DNA from: Shewanella sp. GD04112
GTDB taxonomy: Bacteria > Pseudomonadota > Gammaproteobacteria > Enterobacterales > Shewanellaceae
Assembly (NCBI RefSeq): GCF_029835735.1
Contig: NZ_JAOEAL010000001.1
Location: 1,798,001 to 1,862,000, forward strand
Reading direction: 5' to 3'
DNA length: 64,000 nucleotides
This document shows, one piece after another, positions 1 to 8,804 of the stretch. The first letter of the stretch is position 1; each line of letters starts with the position of its first letter. The notes beneath the pieces were generated by a model, which saw only the letters and a program-made list of their open reading frames with translations, was not told the origin of the DNA and did not search any database. A program made the position numbers and the translations under genes.

Positions 1-605
1 CCTGCCTTAGTGTCTGTGCCTGTTACACCGGCGCGGGACAATAGATAGGTATAGCCTTCGCCACTTTTGCTCACTTTTTCAAGGGTGTCGCTATCGGCAT
101 TGGGCGGCGCGATAAAAATCGGCGCGATACCGTGGGCCTTAGCGGCTTCAATAAATGGCGCCGCTTCTTCTACTGGCACATCGGCGATAAGCACTGAGTC
201 CACGCCCGCTTGCTGCGCTTTGGCATAAAAAGCATCGATGCCATTGGCGAATACGAGGTTCGCGTACAGTAATAACCCGATTGGCAGCTCTGGATATTTA
301 GCGCGAATTTGCGCTAATAAGTTGAAGCACTGCGTTGGCGTTGTACCTGCGGCGAGGGCTCTGAGGTTCGCGCCTTGGATAACAGGGCCATCTGCCAGCG
401 GATCGGAGAAGGGAAAACCTAATTCCAGTGCATCGGCACCATTTTGCACTAAGGTGTCGATAATTTTCAGTGACAGCTCAGGACTAGGATCACCCAAAGT
501 AACAAAGGGCACAAAAGCGCCGCGGCCTTCGGCTTTTAAACGGCTAAACGCTGCGTGATAACGGCCAGCTTGATGAGGGATAGTTTGATTTGAAATGCTG
601 CTCAT
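1..605 (-). CDS. trpA: tryptophan synthase alpha chain, 3' end cut by window edge
   Basis: TrpA cleaves indole-3-glycerol phosphate to indole and glyceraldehyde-3-phosphate in the cytoplasm and channels indole to TrpB. About 201 N-terminal residues of a usual ~270 are visible; the reading frame runs off the left edge. The catalytic pair is seen as Glu61 and Asp72 in the segment LELGFPFSDPLADGP (equivalent to E. coli Glu49 and Asp60). The start ATG at 605 follows the trpB stop by 5 bases, with an AGGA ribosome site inside the end of trpB, so translation is probably coupled. It is the last gene of the minus-strand trp operon. The family call is secure. Confidence 0.96.
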   Translation of the reverse strand, partial: MSSISNQTIPHQAGRYHAAFSRLKAEGRGAFVPFVTLGDPSPELSLKIIDTLVQNGADALELGFPFSDPLADGPVIQGANLRALAAGTTPTQCFNLLAQIRAKYPELPIGLLLYANLVFANGIDAFYAKAQQAGVDSVLIADVPVEEAAPFIEAAKAHGIAPIFIAPPNADSDTLEKVSKSGEGYTYLLSRAGVTGTDTKA

Positions 606-610
606 CTTAG

Positions 611-1801
611 TTATTCCTCTTTACCGTTTAAAATGTCTGACACAGTGAAAATATCCTTATCGCCTCGGCCCGAGAGGTTAACGACCAAAATGGTCTCTTT
701 GGTGCACTCTTTCGCTAGGCGCAGGGCATAAGCGAGGGCGTGGGCCGATTCGAGCGCGGGGATAATCCCTTCGCTGCGAGCCAATAATTGGAAGGTTTCT
801 AGGGCTTCGTCATCGGTGGCCGATTCGTAGCGCGCACGGCCAATCGCGTTCAAATGGGCGTGTTGTGGGCCGACGGATGGGAAGTCAAGACCCGCCGAAA
901 TCGAATAGGACTCTTCGATTTGGCCTTCACTGTCTTGCATCAAGGGCGCCTTCATACCAAAGAAAATCCCGGTTTTGCCATGTTTGAGTGGCGCGCCGTG
1001 CATATGGGTATCAATGCCTTTACCTGCGGGTTCGACCCCAATTAGCTCGACACTGGTTTCATCAATAAAGTCGGCAAACATACCAATGGCATTAGAGCCA
1101 CCGCCGACACAGGCGATCACCGCATCGGGCAGACGACCTTCGCGCTCCAGCATTTGTTTCTTGGTTTCTTCACCGATCATACGTTGGAACTCACGCACTA
1201 TGGTCGGGAACGGGTGCGGCCCTGCGGCTGTACCTAAGAGATAGTGGGCTTTTTCGTAGCTGCCAGACCAGTCGCGCATCGCCTCGTTACAGGCATCTTT
1301 TAAGGTGGCCGAGCCTGAGGTGACAGGAATGACTTCTGCGCCCATCAAACGCATTCTAAATACGTTAGGTGATTGGCGGGCAACGTCTTTCGCGCCCATA
1401 TAGACTTTGCATTTTAATCCCAGCAGCGCACAGGCAAGGGCGGTGGCAACACCGTGCTGGCCAGCGCCGGTTTCTGCAATAATCTCTTTTTTACCCATGC
1501 GTTTAGCCAGTAATGCTTGGCCCAATACTTGGTTGGTTTTATGGGCGCCGCCATGGAGTAAATCTTCCCGCTTGAGGTAGATTTTCACCATAGGGTTAGG
1601 GCTTAAATTGCGGGTTAGTGTCAGTGCCGTTGGGCGACCCGCGTAGTTTTTCAGCAGGTCGGTAAACTCGGCTTGAAAGGATTCATCGGCCTGCGCTTCG
1701 ACAAAAGCGTTTTCGAGTTGCTTCAGGGCGGGGACTAAAATCTGCGGCACATACATACCGCCGTATTCGCCGAAATAAGGGTTAAGCTTTAACTGTGACA
1801 T
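611..1801 (-). CDS. trpB: tryptophan synthase beta chain
   Basis: TrpB condenses indole with serine to tryptophan using pyridoxal phosphate, as an alpha2-beta2 complex with TrpA. The 396-residue length is normal. The PLP lysine is Lys88 in GGAHKTNQ, and the phosphate-binding loop GGGSNA lies near residue 235. The N-terminal PYFGEYGGMYVPQ is typical of the family. It sits directly before trpA, while a 107-bp gap separates it from trpCF upstream; no terminator hairpin is evident in that gap, so it is probably still the same transcript. An AAGGA-type ribosome site precedes the ATG at 1801. Confidence 0.98.
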   Translation of the reverse strand: MSQLKLNPYFGEYGGMYVPQILVPALKQLENAFVEAQADESFQAEFTDLLKNYAGRPTALTLTRNLSPNPMVKIYLKREDLLHGGAHKTNQVLGQALLAKRMGKKEIIAETGAGQHGVATALACALLGLKCKVYMGAKDVARQSPNVFRMRLMGAEVIPVTSGSATLKDACNEAMRDWSGSYEKAHYLLGTAAGPHPFPTIVREFQRMIGEETKKQMLEREGRLPDAVIACVGGGSNAIGMFADFIDETSVELIGVEPAGKGIDTHMHGAPLKHGKTGIFFGMKAPLMQDSEGQIEESYSISAGLDFPSVGPQHAHLNAIGRARYESATDDEALETFQLLARSEGIIPALESAHALAYALRLAKECTKETILVVNLSGRGDKDIFTVSDILNGKEE

Positions 1802-1908
1802 ACCTTGTTCCTTATCCTATTCATTTGTTTCGAGGGCTATATAGGTTAACGCCATCGAGTTTCAATTCTTGCTAGCCTGTACTTGCACAGGTTTTTATAA
1901 AAGTGGGT

Positions 1909-3396
1909 CTAGAGTCGTAATTGACTAAATGCCGCTTGGATTTTCTCTGCCGACTTAATGCCGGGGGCCGTTTCTAGGCCAGAGTTAAAATCTAAACCGT
2001 AAAATCCTTGGGCATTGGCACGGGCGGCATTGTCAGCATTGAGGCCACCCGCGAGCATGGCCTCGGCTTTATGGGCAATGGGGAGTTGCCAATCAAAGGC
2101 TTGCCCAGTACCACCAAAACCTGCGTCATTTTTGCTATCGAAGAGATAACGCTGCACCCCTCTTGGCATAGCAGCAAGTTCGCTGCTTTGAGCATCGACA
2201 CTGACCGCCTTCCAAATTTGGGTGTTCAGTCCGGCCTGTTGCAGTAATTGGCTTAGCTCGGCAATTTCCAGCTCAGTTTCGCTGCCGTGCAGTTGCAGCG
2301 CGGCTAAACCACATTCTTGGGCGATACTCACCATGAACTCAGGCGTGCTATTCACGCATACGCCAACAAACTCAATGGCGGGCAAGTTAGCGGCGCGGTA
2401 TTGCTGTACTAATTGTTTGGCGGCATCTTTAGTGAGCGCGCGTGGCGATTTTTCAGCAAAAATCAGCCCAGCATACACGGCGCCAGCAGTGGCCGCCGCT
2501 TGAATATCTTCAAGGCGGGTGAGACCGCAGACTTTATTGTGACCGAAGATCAATTTACGGCAGGCTAAATCAATGTCTTCTTCGGCCATAATCGAGCTAC
2601 CGACCAAGAAGCCATCGACCAACGGGCTTAAGCGACGCACTTGCTCGTTAGTGTAAATGCCCGATTCGCTGATCACCACGCGATCGCTGCCGATGTGCGG
2701 CGCAAGGGCTTCTGTGGTGGCTAAATCGGTACTTAAATCTCGTAAGTTGCGGTTATTAATGCCAATAATAGGTGCATTTAAGACGATGGCGCGTTTCAGT
2801 TCTTCTTCATTGCTGACTTCGGTCAACACATCGAGTTGATACTTGGCCGCCTCGTTGGCAAGTTGCTGATATCGCTCATCATCGAGCACAGAAAGCATCA
2901 ACAGAATCGCATCGGCGCCCTGATGAGCCGCTAATTTGATTTGATACTCATCTACAAAAAAGTCTTTACACAGAATCGGTTGGCTCACTTTGGCCCGCAC
3001 TTTCGGGATATAGTCCATGTCTCCTTGGAAAAATTGCTCATCGGTTAATACCGAAATCCCAGCAGCATATTGGGTATAAATAGAAGCGATGGCTTCGACA
3101 TCAAAGTCTTTACGGATTAAGCCTTTGGATGGACTGGCTTTCTTGCACTCTAAAATATAACCCGCCTTCGGGGCTTTTAAGGCGGCAAATAGACTACGGT
3201 CCGAAATCTTGGGGGTTAAGCTGTCTTCAGGAAAACGCAACTTAAGGGCGGCGATATGGGCGGCCTTAGTATCGACGATACGGGTTAAAACGTTGGCTTT
3301 TGCGGTGCTGGTTTGCATGCTACCCCTTACATCCTGCGATGCTTGATTATCTTCCGAGCGATGCGCGTCGGGTTGTTGAACCTGTGCCATGGTCAT
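1909..3396 (-). CDS. trpCF: bifunctional indole-3-glycerol phosphate synthase / phosphoribosylanthranilate isomerase
   Basis: A fused enzyme for two consecutive steps: TrpF isomerises phosphoribosylanthranilate and TrpC closes the ring to indole-3-glycerol phosphate. The TrpC half (about residues 35-290) shows ILECKKASPSKG, ILCKDFFVDEYQI and VISESGI; the TrpF half (about 290-495) begins with NKVCGLTR and ends with LAGGLNADN and GLDFNSGLE. At 495 residues it is longer than the ~453 of E. coli because of an N-terminal extension of about 30 polar residues. The ATG at 3396 overlaps the trpD stop by one base, favouring coupled translation; an internal Met at 3318 with a GGGG site is an alternative start that would remove the extension. 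Confidence 0.96.
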   Translation of the reverse strand: MTMAQVQQPDAHRSEDNQASQDVRGSMQTSTAKANVLTRIVDTKAAHIAALKLRFPEDSLTPKISDRSLFAALKAPKAGYILECKKASPSKGLIRKDFDVEAIASIYTQYAAGISVLTDEQFFQGDMDYIPKVRAKVSQPILCKDFFVDEYQIKLAAHQGADAILLMLSVLDDERYQQLANEAAKYQLDVLTEVSNEEELKRAIVLNAPIIGINNRNLRDLSTDLATTEALAPHIGSDRVVISESGIYTNEQVRRLSPLVDGFLVGSSIMAEEDIDLACRKLIFGHNKVCGLTRLEDIQAAATAGAVYAGLIFAEKSPRALTKDAAKQLVQQYRAANLPAIEFVGVCVNSTPEFMVSIAQECGLAALQLHGSETELEIAELSQLLQQAGLNTQIWKAVSVDAQSSELAAMPRGVQRYLFDSKNDAGFGGTGQAFDWQLPIAHKAEAMLAGGLNADNAARANAQGFYGLDFNSGLETAPGIKSAEKIQAAFSQLRL

Positions 3397-4439
3397 TATT
3401 CCTGTGCTTCGCTGCTGACTTTAGCGAGTTGATTCAGTAATTCAAAGGCTTTGCCGCTTTTTATGGTATTGAGCGCAAGGGCGGTGCCGGCTTTTACTGA
3501 GTCAGATAGGCCACACAGATATAAGGCACAACCCGCATTGATGGCAACCGCATGGGTGTGGGCATCGCTGCCTTGCCCTTGCAAAATTGATTGCGTGATT
3601 TGGGCATTTTGTGCAGGCTCGCCCCCTTCAAGCTCACTAATGTGGGCCTGCGGTACACCAAAATCCGCTGGCGTTAATTGATATTCAATAATCTCACCGT
3701 CTTTGAGTTCGGCGACTTGTGTGCTGCCATGGAGCGCCACTTCATCTAAACCACTGCCGTGCACCACCATGGCTCTTTGCGTGCCAAGGGCTTGCAGTAC
3801 GCGGGCGATGGGCGTCACCAGCTCTGGGCTATAGACCCCAAGCAACATAAATTCTGGGCGCGCTGGGTTAATTAATGGCCCTAACACATTGAATAAGGTG
3901 CGAGTTTTCAGCGCTTGGCGCACAGGCACCGCATGTTTGACACCGCCATGGTAGTGGGGCGCAAACAGGAAGCACAGATTGAGTGATTCGAGGCAGCGGC
4001 TCGCCAGCTCGGGGGACATGGTTAAATCGATGCCAAATTGGGCGAGTAAATCTGAAGAGCCCGATTTGCTCGAGACGGAGCGATTACCGTGTTTTGCAAC
4101 CTTGGCGCCAGCGGCTGCGGCGACAAAGGCAGCAGTGGTGGAAATATTGATGGTATTAAAACCATCGCCACCGGTGCCGACGATATCGATAATCCCTTGG
4201 CTACGGCTTGAGGCTGGGTAGGGAAATGGCTTAGCCGCGGCGCGCATCGCATCGGCGGCGCCACTGATTTCGGCAATGGTTTCACCGCGAATTTTAAGCG
4301 CCATTAACATGCCCGCCATCACGGCTTCATTCATTTCACCTTGGATAAGGGTGCTAAAGAGGCTGGCGGTTTGCTCGCGCGTTAATGCCTTACCCTGAAA
4401 CAAGATATCGAGCAGGGGCTGAATCGATGTTGCGCTCAT
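3396..4439 (-). CDS. trpD: anthranilate phosphoribosyltransferase
   Basis: TrpD transfers phosphoribose from PRPP to anthranilate, the second step of the pathway. At 347 residues it is a stand-alone TrpD, not fused to TrpG as in enteric bacteria. The PRPP-binding motif DIVGTGGDGFNT is near residue 85 and KHGNRSVSSKSGSSD near residue 117. The start overlaps the trpG stop by one base (TAATG) and its stop overlaps the trpCF start in the same way, so the trpG-trpD-trpCF run is tightly coupled. Confidence 0.97.
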   Translation of the reverse strand: MSATSIQPLLDILFQGKALTREQTASLFSTLIQGEMNEAVMAGMLMALKIRGETIAEISGAADAMRAAAKPFPYPASSRSQGIIDIVGTGGDGFNTINISTTAAFVAAAAGAKVAKHGNRSVSSKSGSSDLLAQFGIDLTMSPELASRCLESLNLCFLFAPHYHGGVKHAVPVRQALKTRTLFNVLGPLINPARPEFMLLGVYSPELVTPIARVLQALGTQRAMVVHGSGLDEVALHGSTQVAELKDGEIIEYQLTPADFGVPQAHISELEGGEPAQNAQITQSILQGQGSDAHTHAVAINAGCALYLCGLSDSVKAGTALALNTIKSGKAFELLNQLAKVSSEAQE

Positions 4440-5047
4440 TATTGGGCTCCTGCGGTATTGTGGGCGATGTCTTGAGTCAAAAAGCGTAGGGTTTGGGTTA
4501 ACAAGGTGCTGCCCAAGGTGGTTAAGATGGATTCTGGATGAAACTGAAAACCAACCGCCCTGTGCTCAGCATGCAAAATCGCCATTGGCATTTCTTCTGT
4601 GGTGGCAATGACTTCAAGACAATCAGGTACTTTTGTCGCTACTAAACTGTGATAACGGGCGACAGGTAAGGGCGAAGGCAAGTTAGCAAACACACCTGTA
4701 CCATTATGGAAGGTGGGGCTGGCTTTTCCGTGCACCACAAAAGGCGCGCGCTCCACCTTACCACCGTAATATTCCACCATGGCTTGATGACCCAGACAGA
4801 TCCCAAGCATAGGCACTTTGCCCGCGACTTTGTCGATCAGCGCCATCATGGAGCCCGCTTCATGGGGCGCGCCAGGGCCTGGTGATAAGACTAAGGCGCT
4901 AGGCTCGGTTTCCGCTAACAGCTTGTTGGCAATATAGTCGGCGGCAACATCATTACGGTAGATCACCACTTCACAGCCAAGGCTTCTAAATTGGTCGACT
5001 AAGTTGTAGGTAAAGGAGTCGAAGTTATCGAGTAAATAGAGTTTCAT
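4439..5047 (-). CDS. trpG: anthranilate synthase component II (glutamine amidotransferase)
   Basis: TrpG hydrolyses glutamine and feeds ammonia to TrpE to make anthranilate. It is a 202-residue class I amidotransferase with the nucleophile in MLGICLGHQ and the His/Glu pair in GFQFHPES. The start at 5047 (MKLYLLDNFDSF) was chosen because AAGGAG lies 7 bases upstream and the family begins with this sequence; an upstream in-frame ATG would add residues encoded inside trpE. The trpE stop lies 13 bases upstream. A role shared with folate synthesis (PabA) is possible, but the operon position makes TrpG the main call. Confidence 0.95.
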   Translation of the reverse strand: MKLYLLDNFDSFTYNLVDQFRSLGCEVVIYRNDVAADYIANKLLAETEPSALVLSPGPGAPHEAGSMMALIDKVAGKVPMLGICLGHQAMVEYYGGKVERAPFVVHGKASPTFHNGTGVFANLPSPLPVARYHSLVATKVPDCLEVIATTEEMPMAILHAEHRAVGFQFHPESILTTLGSTLLTQTLRFLTQDIAHNTAGAQ

Positions 5048-5060
5048 CTTAGGCTCCTTA

Positions 5061-6767
5061 TCATTGTTGTTCGGTCGAAGTGGTCGCAGTTGCTTGATGG
5101 CTTTCATCCAAGCCTGCGCCCATCTTGATGGCAGAAATCACCGCCTGCGCCTTTTGGCGCGTTTCATCGGCTTCACTCTGGGGATCGGAATCAAACACCA
5201 CGCCAGCACCCGCTTGGATATGGGCCACGCCGTTTTTCACAAAGGCGGAGCGGATAACAATACAGGTGTCCATATCCCCAAGGGCGTTGAGGTAACCCAC
5301 TGCGCCACCATAGCTACCTCGACGGGTCTTTTCCGCCTGACGTACGAGTTGCGAGGCGCGCACTTTCGGGGCGCCAACCAGAGTGCCCATATTCATACAG
5401 GCCTGATAGGCGTGGAGTGCATCTAAGTCTTGGCGTAGTTGACCTGTGACGCGGCTGACTAAATGCATCACGTGGGAATAACGGTCGACTTTAAGTAGCT
5501 CGGCCACTTTGCGACTGCCGCTTTGGCTGATACGGGCGATATCGTTACGGGCTAAATCGACCAACATTAAGTGTTCGGAGAGCTCTTTTTTATCCAAACG
5601 CAATTCGAGTTCGATACGGCTATCGAGGTCGAAATCAATCTTGCCGCTGGCGGTTTTACCGCGCTTACGGGTGCCTGCAATCGGGTAGACTTCGACTTGA
5701 TTGTTGCTGGCTTCATATTTCAGCGCGCTCTCGGGTGAGGCGCCAAACAGGGTGAAGTCATGGCCCCTGAAATAAAACATATAGGGGCTGGGGTTGGTTA
5801 ATCGCAGCGCGCGGTAAGCGCCTAAGGTATTGGGGCAGGGCAGGCTAAAGCTGCGTGAAGGCACGACTTGAAAGATGTCGCCGGCAATAATGTGTTCTTT
5901 TAAATCGATAACAGTTTGCTTGAAGTCCTCATCACTGACATTCACTTGCTCTGTGGCCGTTATGCCAACGAGGGCGGGCGCAGGCGTTGCATTCTTGGCT
6001 AAGGCTTCACATTGGGCGCGGATATTCTCTGCTCGCTCGGCTAAGGCTTGGGTCACAACGGAATGCTTTTCAGTGCCTTCACTGAAGTTGTGGGTGATTA
6101 GCTCGGCGTGCTTTTGCTTGTGATCGATAAGAATTAAGGTTTCGGCGAGATAAAATAAATAATCAGGACAATCATTTGCACCATTTGGTGCTTCAGGCAG
6201 TGGCTCGACGGTATCAATCAAATCGTAGGCGAGCACGCCACCTAAAAATAAGTCTTTGAATGCTGGCTTGGATTGGCTGTCAGTATGAGCGCCGCAGTCG
6301 ATATGCTTTACAAACAAGCGCAAACCATCGAGGGGCGAGGTGGATTTTAAGCGCGCATCTTCATCCTTAAGCTCGGTATCTTTTTGTAGCGTGACCACTA
6401 GGTTGTGGCCATCACGTTGACATTGAGTTTGGCTTGCGCGAGCAGTAAAAAATTGCTCGATGGGGGCGAGTAAACTAATGCCATTGTCACTCAGTGCGCT
6501 AAAGCGTAAACGATAACCGTCGCAGCGGATCATCAGCGCCGCATGGGTCATCACCATGCTCTTAAGATTTTCCTTGCTGTCGATTTCCGCCGATTCTAAC
6601 AACATGGTATGGGGCGCATCTTGAGTGATGTGCTGGTACAGACGCAGTGGGTCGCTATGGTATGCCAGCGCAGCCTTTAGCGTATGTGAACGTGCGAATG
6701 TCTGTTGAGACGAGGCAACATTTTCGCCATCAACTTGGGTAACCTGATTAAATGTCTTTAGGGTCAT
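5061..6767 (-). CDS. trpE: anthranilate synthase component I
   Basis: TrpE converts chorismate plus ammonia to anthranilate, the committed step of tryptophan synthesis. The 568-residue protein carries the N-terminal LLESA element, which in known TrpE proteins belongs to the tryptophan feedback site. The chorismate-binding domain is in the C-terminal half (DIFQVVPSRSFS, PIAGTRKRGK, LVDLARNDI, GAVGYL, IQAGAGVVFDS). It is the first structural gene of the operon, 129 bases beyond the end of the trpL leader ORF and downstream of the attenuator hairpin, so its expression should respond to charged tRNA-Trp. Confidence 0.97.
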   Translation of the reverse strand: MTLKTFNQVTQVDGENVASSQQTFARSHTLKAALAYHSDPLRLYQHITQDAPHTMLLESAEIDSKENLKSMVMTHAALMIRCDGYRLRFSALSDNGISLLAPIEQFFTARASQTQCQRDGHNLVVTLQKDTELKDEDARLKSTSPLDGLRLFVKHIDCGAHTDSQSKPAFKDLFLGGVLAYDLIDTVEPLPEAPNGANDCPDYLFYLAETLILIDHKQKHAELITHNFSEGTEKHSVVTQALAERAENIRAQCEALAKNATPAPALVGITATEQVNVSDEDFKQTVIDLKEHIIAGDIFQVVPSRSFSLPCPNTLGAYRALRLTNPSPYMFYFRGHDFTLFGASPESALKYEASNNQVEVYPIAGTRKRGKTASGKIDFDLDSRIELELRLDKKELSEHLMLVDLARNDIARISQSGSRKVAELLKVDRYSHVMHLVSRVTGQLRQDLDALHAYQACMNMGTLVGAPKVRASQLVRQAEKTRRGSYGGAVGYLNALGDMDTCIVIRSAFVKNGVAHIQAGAGVVFDSDPQSEADETRQKAQAVISAIKMGAGLDESHQATATTSTEQQ

Positions 6768-6816
6768 GCTTATCTCGCTTTTTATCCGTTTACCGCGTTG
6801 CAGACATTTTTCGCAC

Positions 6817-6854
6817 CAACAAAAAAGCCCGCATTTCTGCGGGCTTTTTTGTTG
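6817..6854 (-). terminator. trp attenuator (intrinsic terminator before trpE)
   Basis: Read on the minus strand, the hairpin GCCCGCA-gaaa-TGCGGGC is followed by a run of six T, and A/T pairs extend the stem to 6817-6854. It lies 43 bases downstream of trpL and about 50 bases before trpE. A GCGGG segment at the trpL stop codon (6892-6896) can pair with the CCCGC of the 5' arm, which would form the competing antiterminator. The terminator is seen directly; the switching mechanism is inferred from the trp attenuation model. Confidence 0.88.
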
Positions 6855-6896
6855 ATTCTGTTACTTTCAAATGAGCACAGAGCTTCACACCACCCG

Positions 6897-6953
6897 CTAA
6901 GTTGGGAAGTGCCACCACCAAATGATGTTGAAAGAAGCGTTAATCTGAGTCAT
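6897..6953 (-). CDS. trpL: trp operon leader peptide
   Basis: An 18-codon ORF, MTQINASFNIIWWWHFPT followed by TAG, has three consecutive TGG codons (6911-6919 on the complementary strand). It lies between the presumed trp promoter and the attenuator hairpin, in the same direction as trpE. This is the standard design of a transcription-attenuation leader: stalling at the Trp codons when charged tRNA-Trp is scarce would favour the antiterminator. The peptide itself probably has no other role. The start codon choice is supported only by position and the short open frame, as no strong ribosome site is obvious. Confidence 0.9.
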   Translation of the reverse strand: MTQINASFNIIWWWHFPT

Positions 6954-6970
6954 TCAAAAGGGTCTCAATA

Positions 6971-7017
6971 ATTCGTTAGTTGAGCTATAGAAAACATGAG
7001 CCTGAGGCGAAAGTCAA
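6971..7017 (-). promoter_or_regulatory. probable trp promoter with possible TrpR operator
   Basis: On the minus strand a perfect -35-like TTGACT is at 7012-7017. Between it and trpL lies a TATAG-containing segment and the partially symmetrical CTATAGCTCAACTAACGAAT (6971-6990). One half of this resembles half of the TrpR operator CTAGTTAACTAG; the other half matches poorly. A well-spaced -10 box is not clear. The promoter position is reasonable, but TrpR control is a low-confidence inference. Confidence 0.4.
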
Positions 7018-7136
7018 TTGAATATTTTTCAAAATGATGGATTAACGCCGCTAAATCACTGTACCGAATGCCATTCCTGCTCGATAAAGTGTGAGATAAA
7101 TGCACATTTCATCTTAAATTCACGTACAATAACGGC

Positions 7137-7997
7137 ATGAATACTCAAAGCATATTGGCTGACTTGCACAGCCACACGACCGCATCCGACGGTCATCTCA
7201 CGCCGTCCGAGCTGGTCGCCAGAGCCCTTGAAAAGGGCGTGCAGTTATTTGCAATTACCGATCACGATACGGTTGCAGGCTTAAGTGAAGCCCGCGCCTT
7301 TAATCAAGCGCAGGCCGAACCGTTAAAACTGATTTCTGGGGTTGAGATTTCAACCCGCTGGAATAGTTACGATATTCACATTGTGGCGCTCAACTTTGAT
7401 GAGACCCATGCCGAGTTATTACGTTTTTTAGCACATCAGCGTGAGTTGCGTGAGCAGCGCGCCGAAGAAATCGGCCATCGCCTCGCTAAAGCGGGGATTG
7501 AAGGCGCCTATGAGGGCGCTAAAAAACTCGCCGCAGGCGCCGCCTTAAGCCGTGGTCACTATGCACGCTGGCTTGCCGATAATGGCCATGCGGTGGATAT
7601 GCCAAGTGTGTTCAAACGCTATTTAGCTCGCGGTAAAACTGGCTATGTGCCCAACAATTGGGGTGATATGGCCAGCGCAATTGAGGTGATCCACAATGCG
7701 GGCGGCCTCGCGGTATTGGCCCATCCGAGCGGTTATAAGCTGTCGGCCAAATGGTTAAAGCGTTTAGTGCGAGAATTTAAAGAAGCAGGCGGGGATGCCA
7801 TGGAAGTGGTGCTCGGCCAACAAACGGTGGATGACAGGGCCAATTTAGTGGCGCTGAGTGTCCAAAATCAGTTGCTTGCATCGATAGGGAGTGATTTTCA
7901 CTTTCCAAGCAATTGGATTGAACTAGGTAAAAATCTCTACCAGCCCCAAGGTATTGATTGGGTCTGGCAGTCGGGATCTTGGGTGGAACGACCATGA
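7137..7997 (+). CDS. rnm: PHP-domain 5'-nucleotidase/RNase AM family protein (YciV)
   Basis: A PHP-type metal-dependent phosphoesterase of 286 residues. Metal ligands are visible as DLHSHTTASDGHL near the N-terminus, AITDHDT near residue 41, GVEIST, LAHPSGYKL near residue 200 and SIGSDFHFPSN near residue 252. The E. coli relative YciV (Rnm) is a 5'-3' exonuclease acting on short oligonucleotides and rRNA 5' ends; that function is transferred by family. As in E. coli the gene is divergent from the trp operon and followed by yciO. Its TGA overlaps the next start (ATGA). Confidence 0.9.
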   Translation: MNTQSILADLHSHTTASDGHLTPSELVARALEKGVQLFAITDHDTVAGLSEARAFNQAQAEPLKLISGVEISTRWNSYDIHIVALNFDETHAELLRFLAHQRELREQRAEEIGHRLAKAGIEGAYEGAKKLAAGAALSRGHYARWLADNGHAVDMPSVFKRYLARGKTGYVPNNWGDMASAIEVIHNAGGLAVLAHPSGYKLSAKWLKRLVREFKEAGGDAMEVVLGQQTVDDRANLVALSVQNQLLASIGSDFHFPSNWIELGKNLYQPQGIDWVWQSGSWVERP

Positions 7998-8614
7998 GTC
8001 AGTTTTTTTATGTACACGAAGTAAATCCACAGGTACGCCTGATCAGTCAAGCCGTGGCTGTGCTTAAGTCCGGTGGTGTGATTGTATATCCAACCGATTC
8101 GGGCTATGCCCTCGGTTGTATGATTGGCGAGAAAGACGCGATGACGCGCATTACCCGCATTCGTCAAATCGAGCACGACCATAATTTCTCGTTAATGTGT
8201 CGTGACTTATCCGAGTTAGCGACCTATGCCAAGGTGGATAATCAGGCCTACCGCATCTTAAAAAGCTGCACGCCTGGACCTTACACTTTCATCTTTAAGG
8301 CGAGCAAGGAAGTGCCCCGTCGTCTGCAAAATGACAAGAAGAAAACCATTGGTATCCGCGTGCCAGACAATGTAATTGCCTTGGCGCTGCTCGAGGCGTT
8401 GGATGCGCCGCTGATGTCGACCAGTTTAGTGATGCCCAATAGTGATTTTGCAGAGTCAGATCCCGAACACATTCGCGATCTGTTAGAGCATCAAGTGGAT
8501 GTGATCCTGCACGGTGGCTACTTAGGTGAGAAACCGACCACAGTCATTGATATGTCGGAAGATGGTTTCGAAGTACTGCGTGAAGGCGCGGGTGATGTTA
8601 CCCCATTTCTCTAA
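7994..8614 (+). CDS. yciO: YciO/Sua5/YrdC-family protein
   Basis: A 206-residue protein of the Sua5-YciO-YrdC fold, related to the enzymes that make threonylcarbamoyl-AMP for tRNA t6A37. Seen are VIVYPTDSGYALGCMIG near residue 38, the RIRQIEHDHNFSLMCRDLSEL segment, PGPYTFIFKA and the GIRVPDN motif. YciO itself has no well-settled role and is distinct from the essential TsaC. The ATG at 7994 overlaps the rnm stop by ATGA, so I chose it over an in-frame upstream start; the pair is probably translationally coupled. Confidence 0.88.
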   Translation: MSQFFYVHEVNPQVRLISQAVAVLKSGGVIVYPTDSGYALGCMIGEKDAMTRITRIRQIEHDHNFSLMCRDLSELATYAKVDNQAYRILKSCTPGPYTFIFKASKEVPRRLQNDKKKTIGIRVPDNVIALALLEALDAPLMSTSLVMPNSDFAESDPEHIRDLLEHQVDVILHGGYLGEKPTTVIDMSEDGFEVLREGAGDVTPFL

Positions 8615-8656
8615 CACGCGATTTACCCTAAGAGATTGAGGCGATAAAACCATCAT

Positions 8657-8692
8657 TTGACAGTGTTATCGCCGCTCAATTGCGGGTATAAT
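8657..8692 (+). promoter_or_regulatory. candidate promoter for scpA-scpB-rluB
   Basis: A perfect -10-like TATAAT is at 8687-8692, about 112 bases before scpA. A perfect TTGACA at 8657-8662 lies 24 bases upstream, too far for ordinary sigma-70 pairing, so the true -35 may be a weaker box nearer 8664-8669. A promoter here is plausible because 190 non-coding bases separate yciO from scpA. Confidence 0.4.
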
Positions 8693-8804
8693 CGCGCGTT
8701 TGGCGTAGGGGAGCTTGATTAGCGAACTTAAGCCGCGCTCAGTACGGGGTCAAGTCAGTCATCTACAGCCGTTTAAAAACGATTGTTTTACATGGGGATA
8801 GCGG

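Noticed and set aside
238..558. 106-residue plus-strand ORF
   Set aside because: Antisense to trpA, whose frame shows catalytic residues; no ribosome site or protein-family resemblance.
5064..5426. 120-residue plus-strand ORF
   Set aside because: Lies antisense to trpE in a high-GC stretch; a shadow of the conserved chorismate-binding domain.
8657..8692. TTGACA and TATAAT as one standard promoter
   Set aside because: A 24-base spacer is too long for sigma-70; only the -10 box was kept as evidence.
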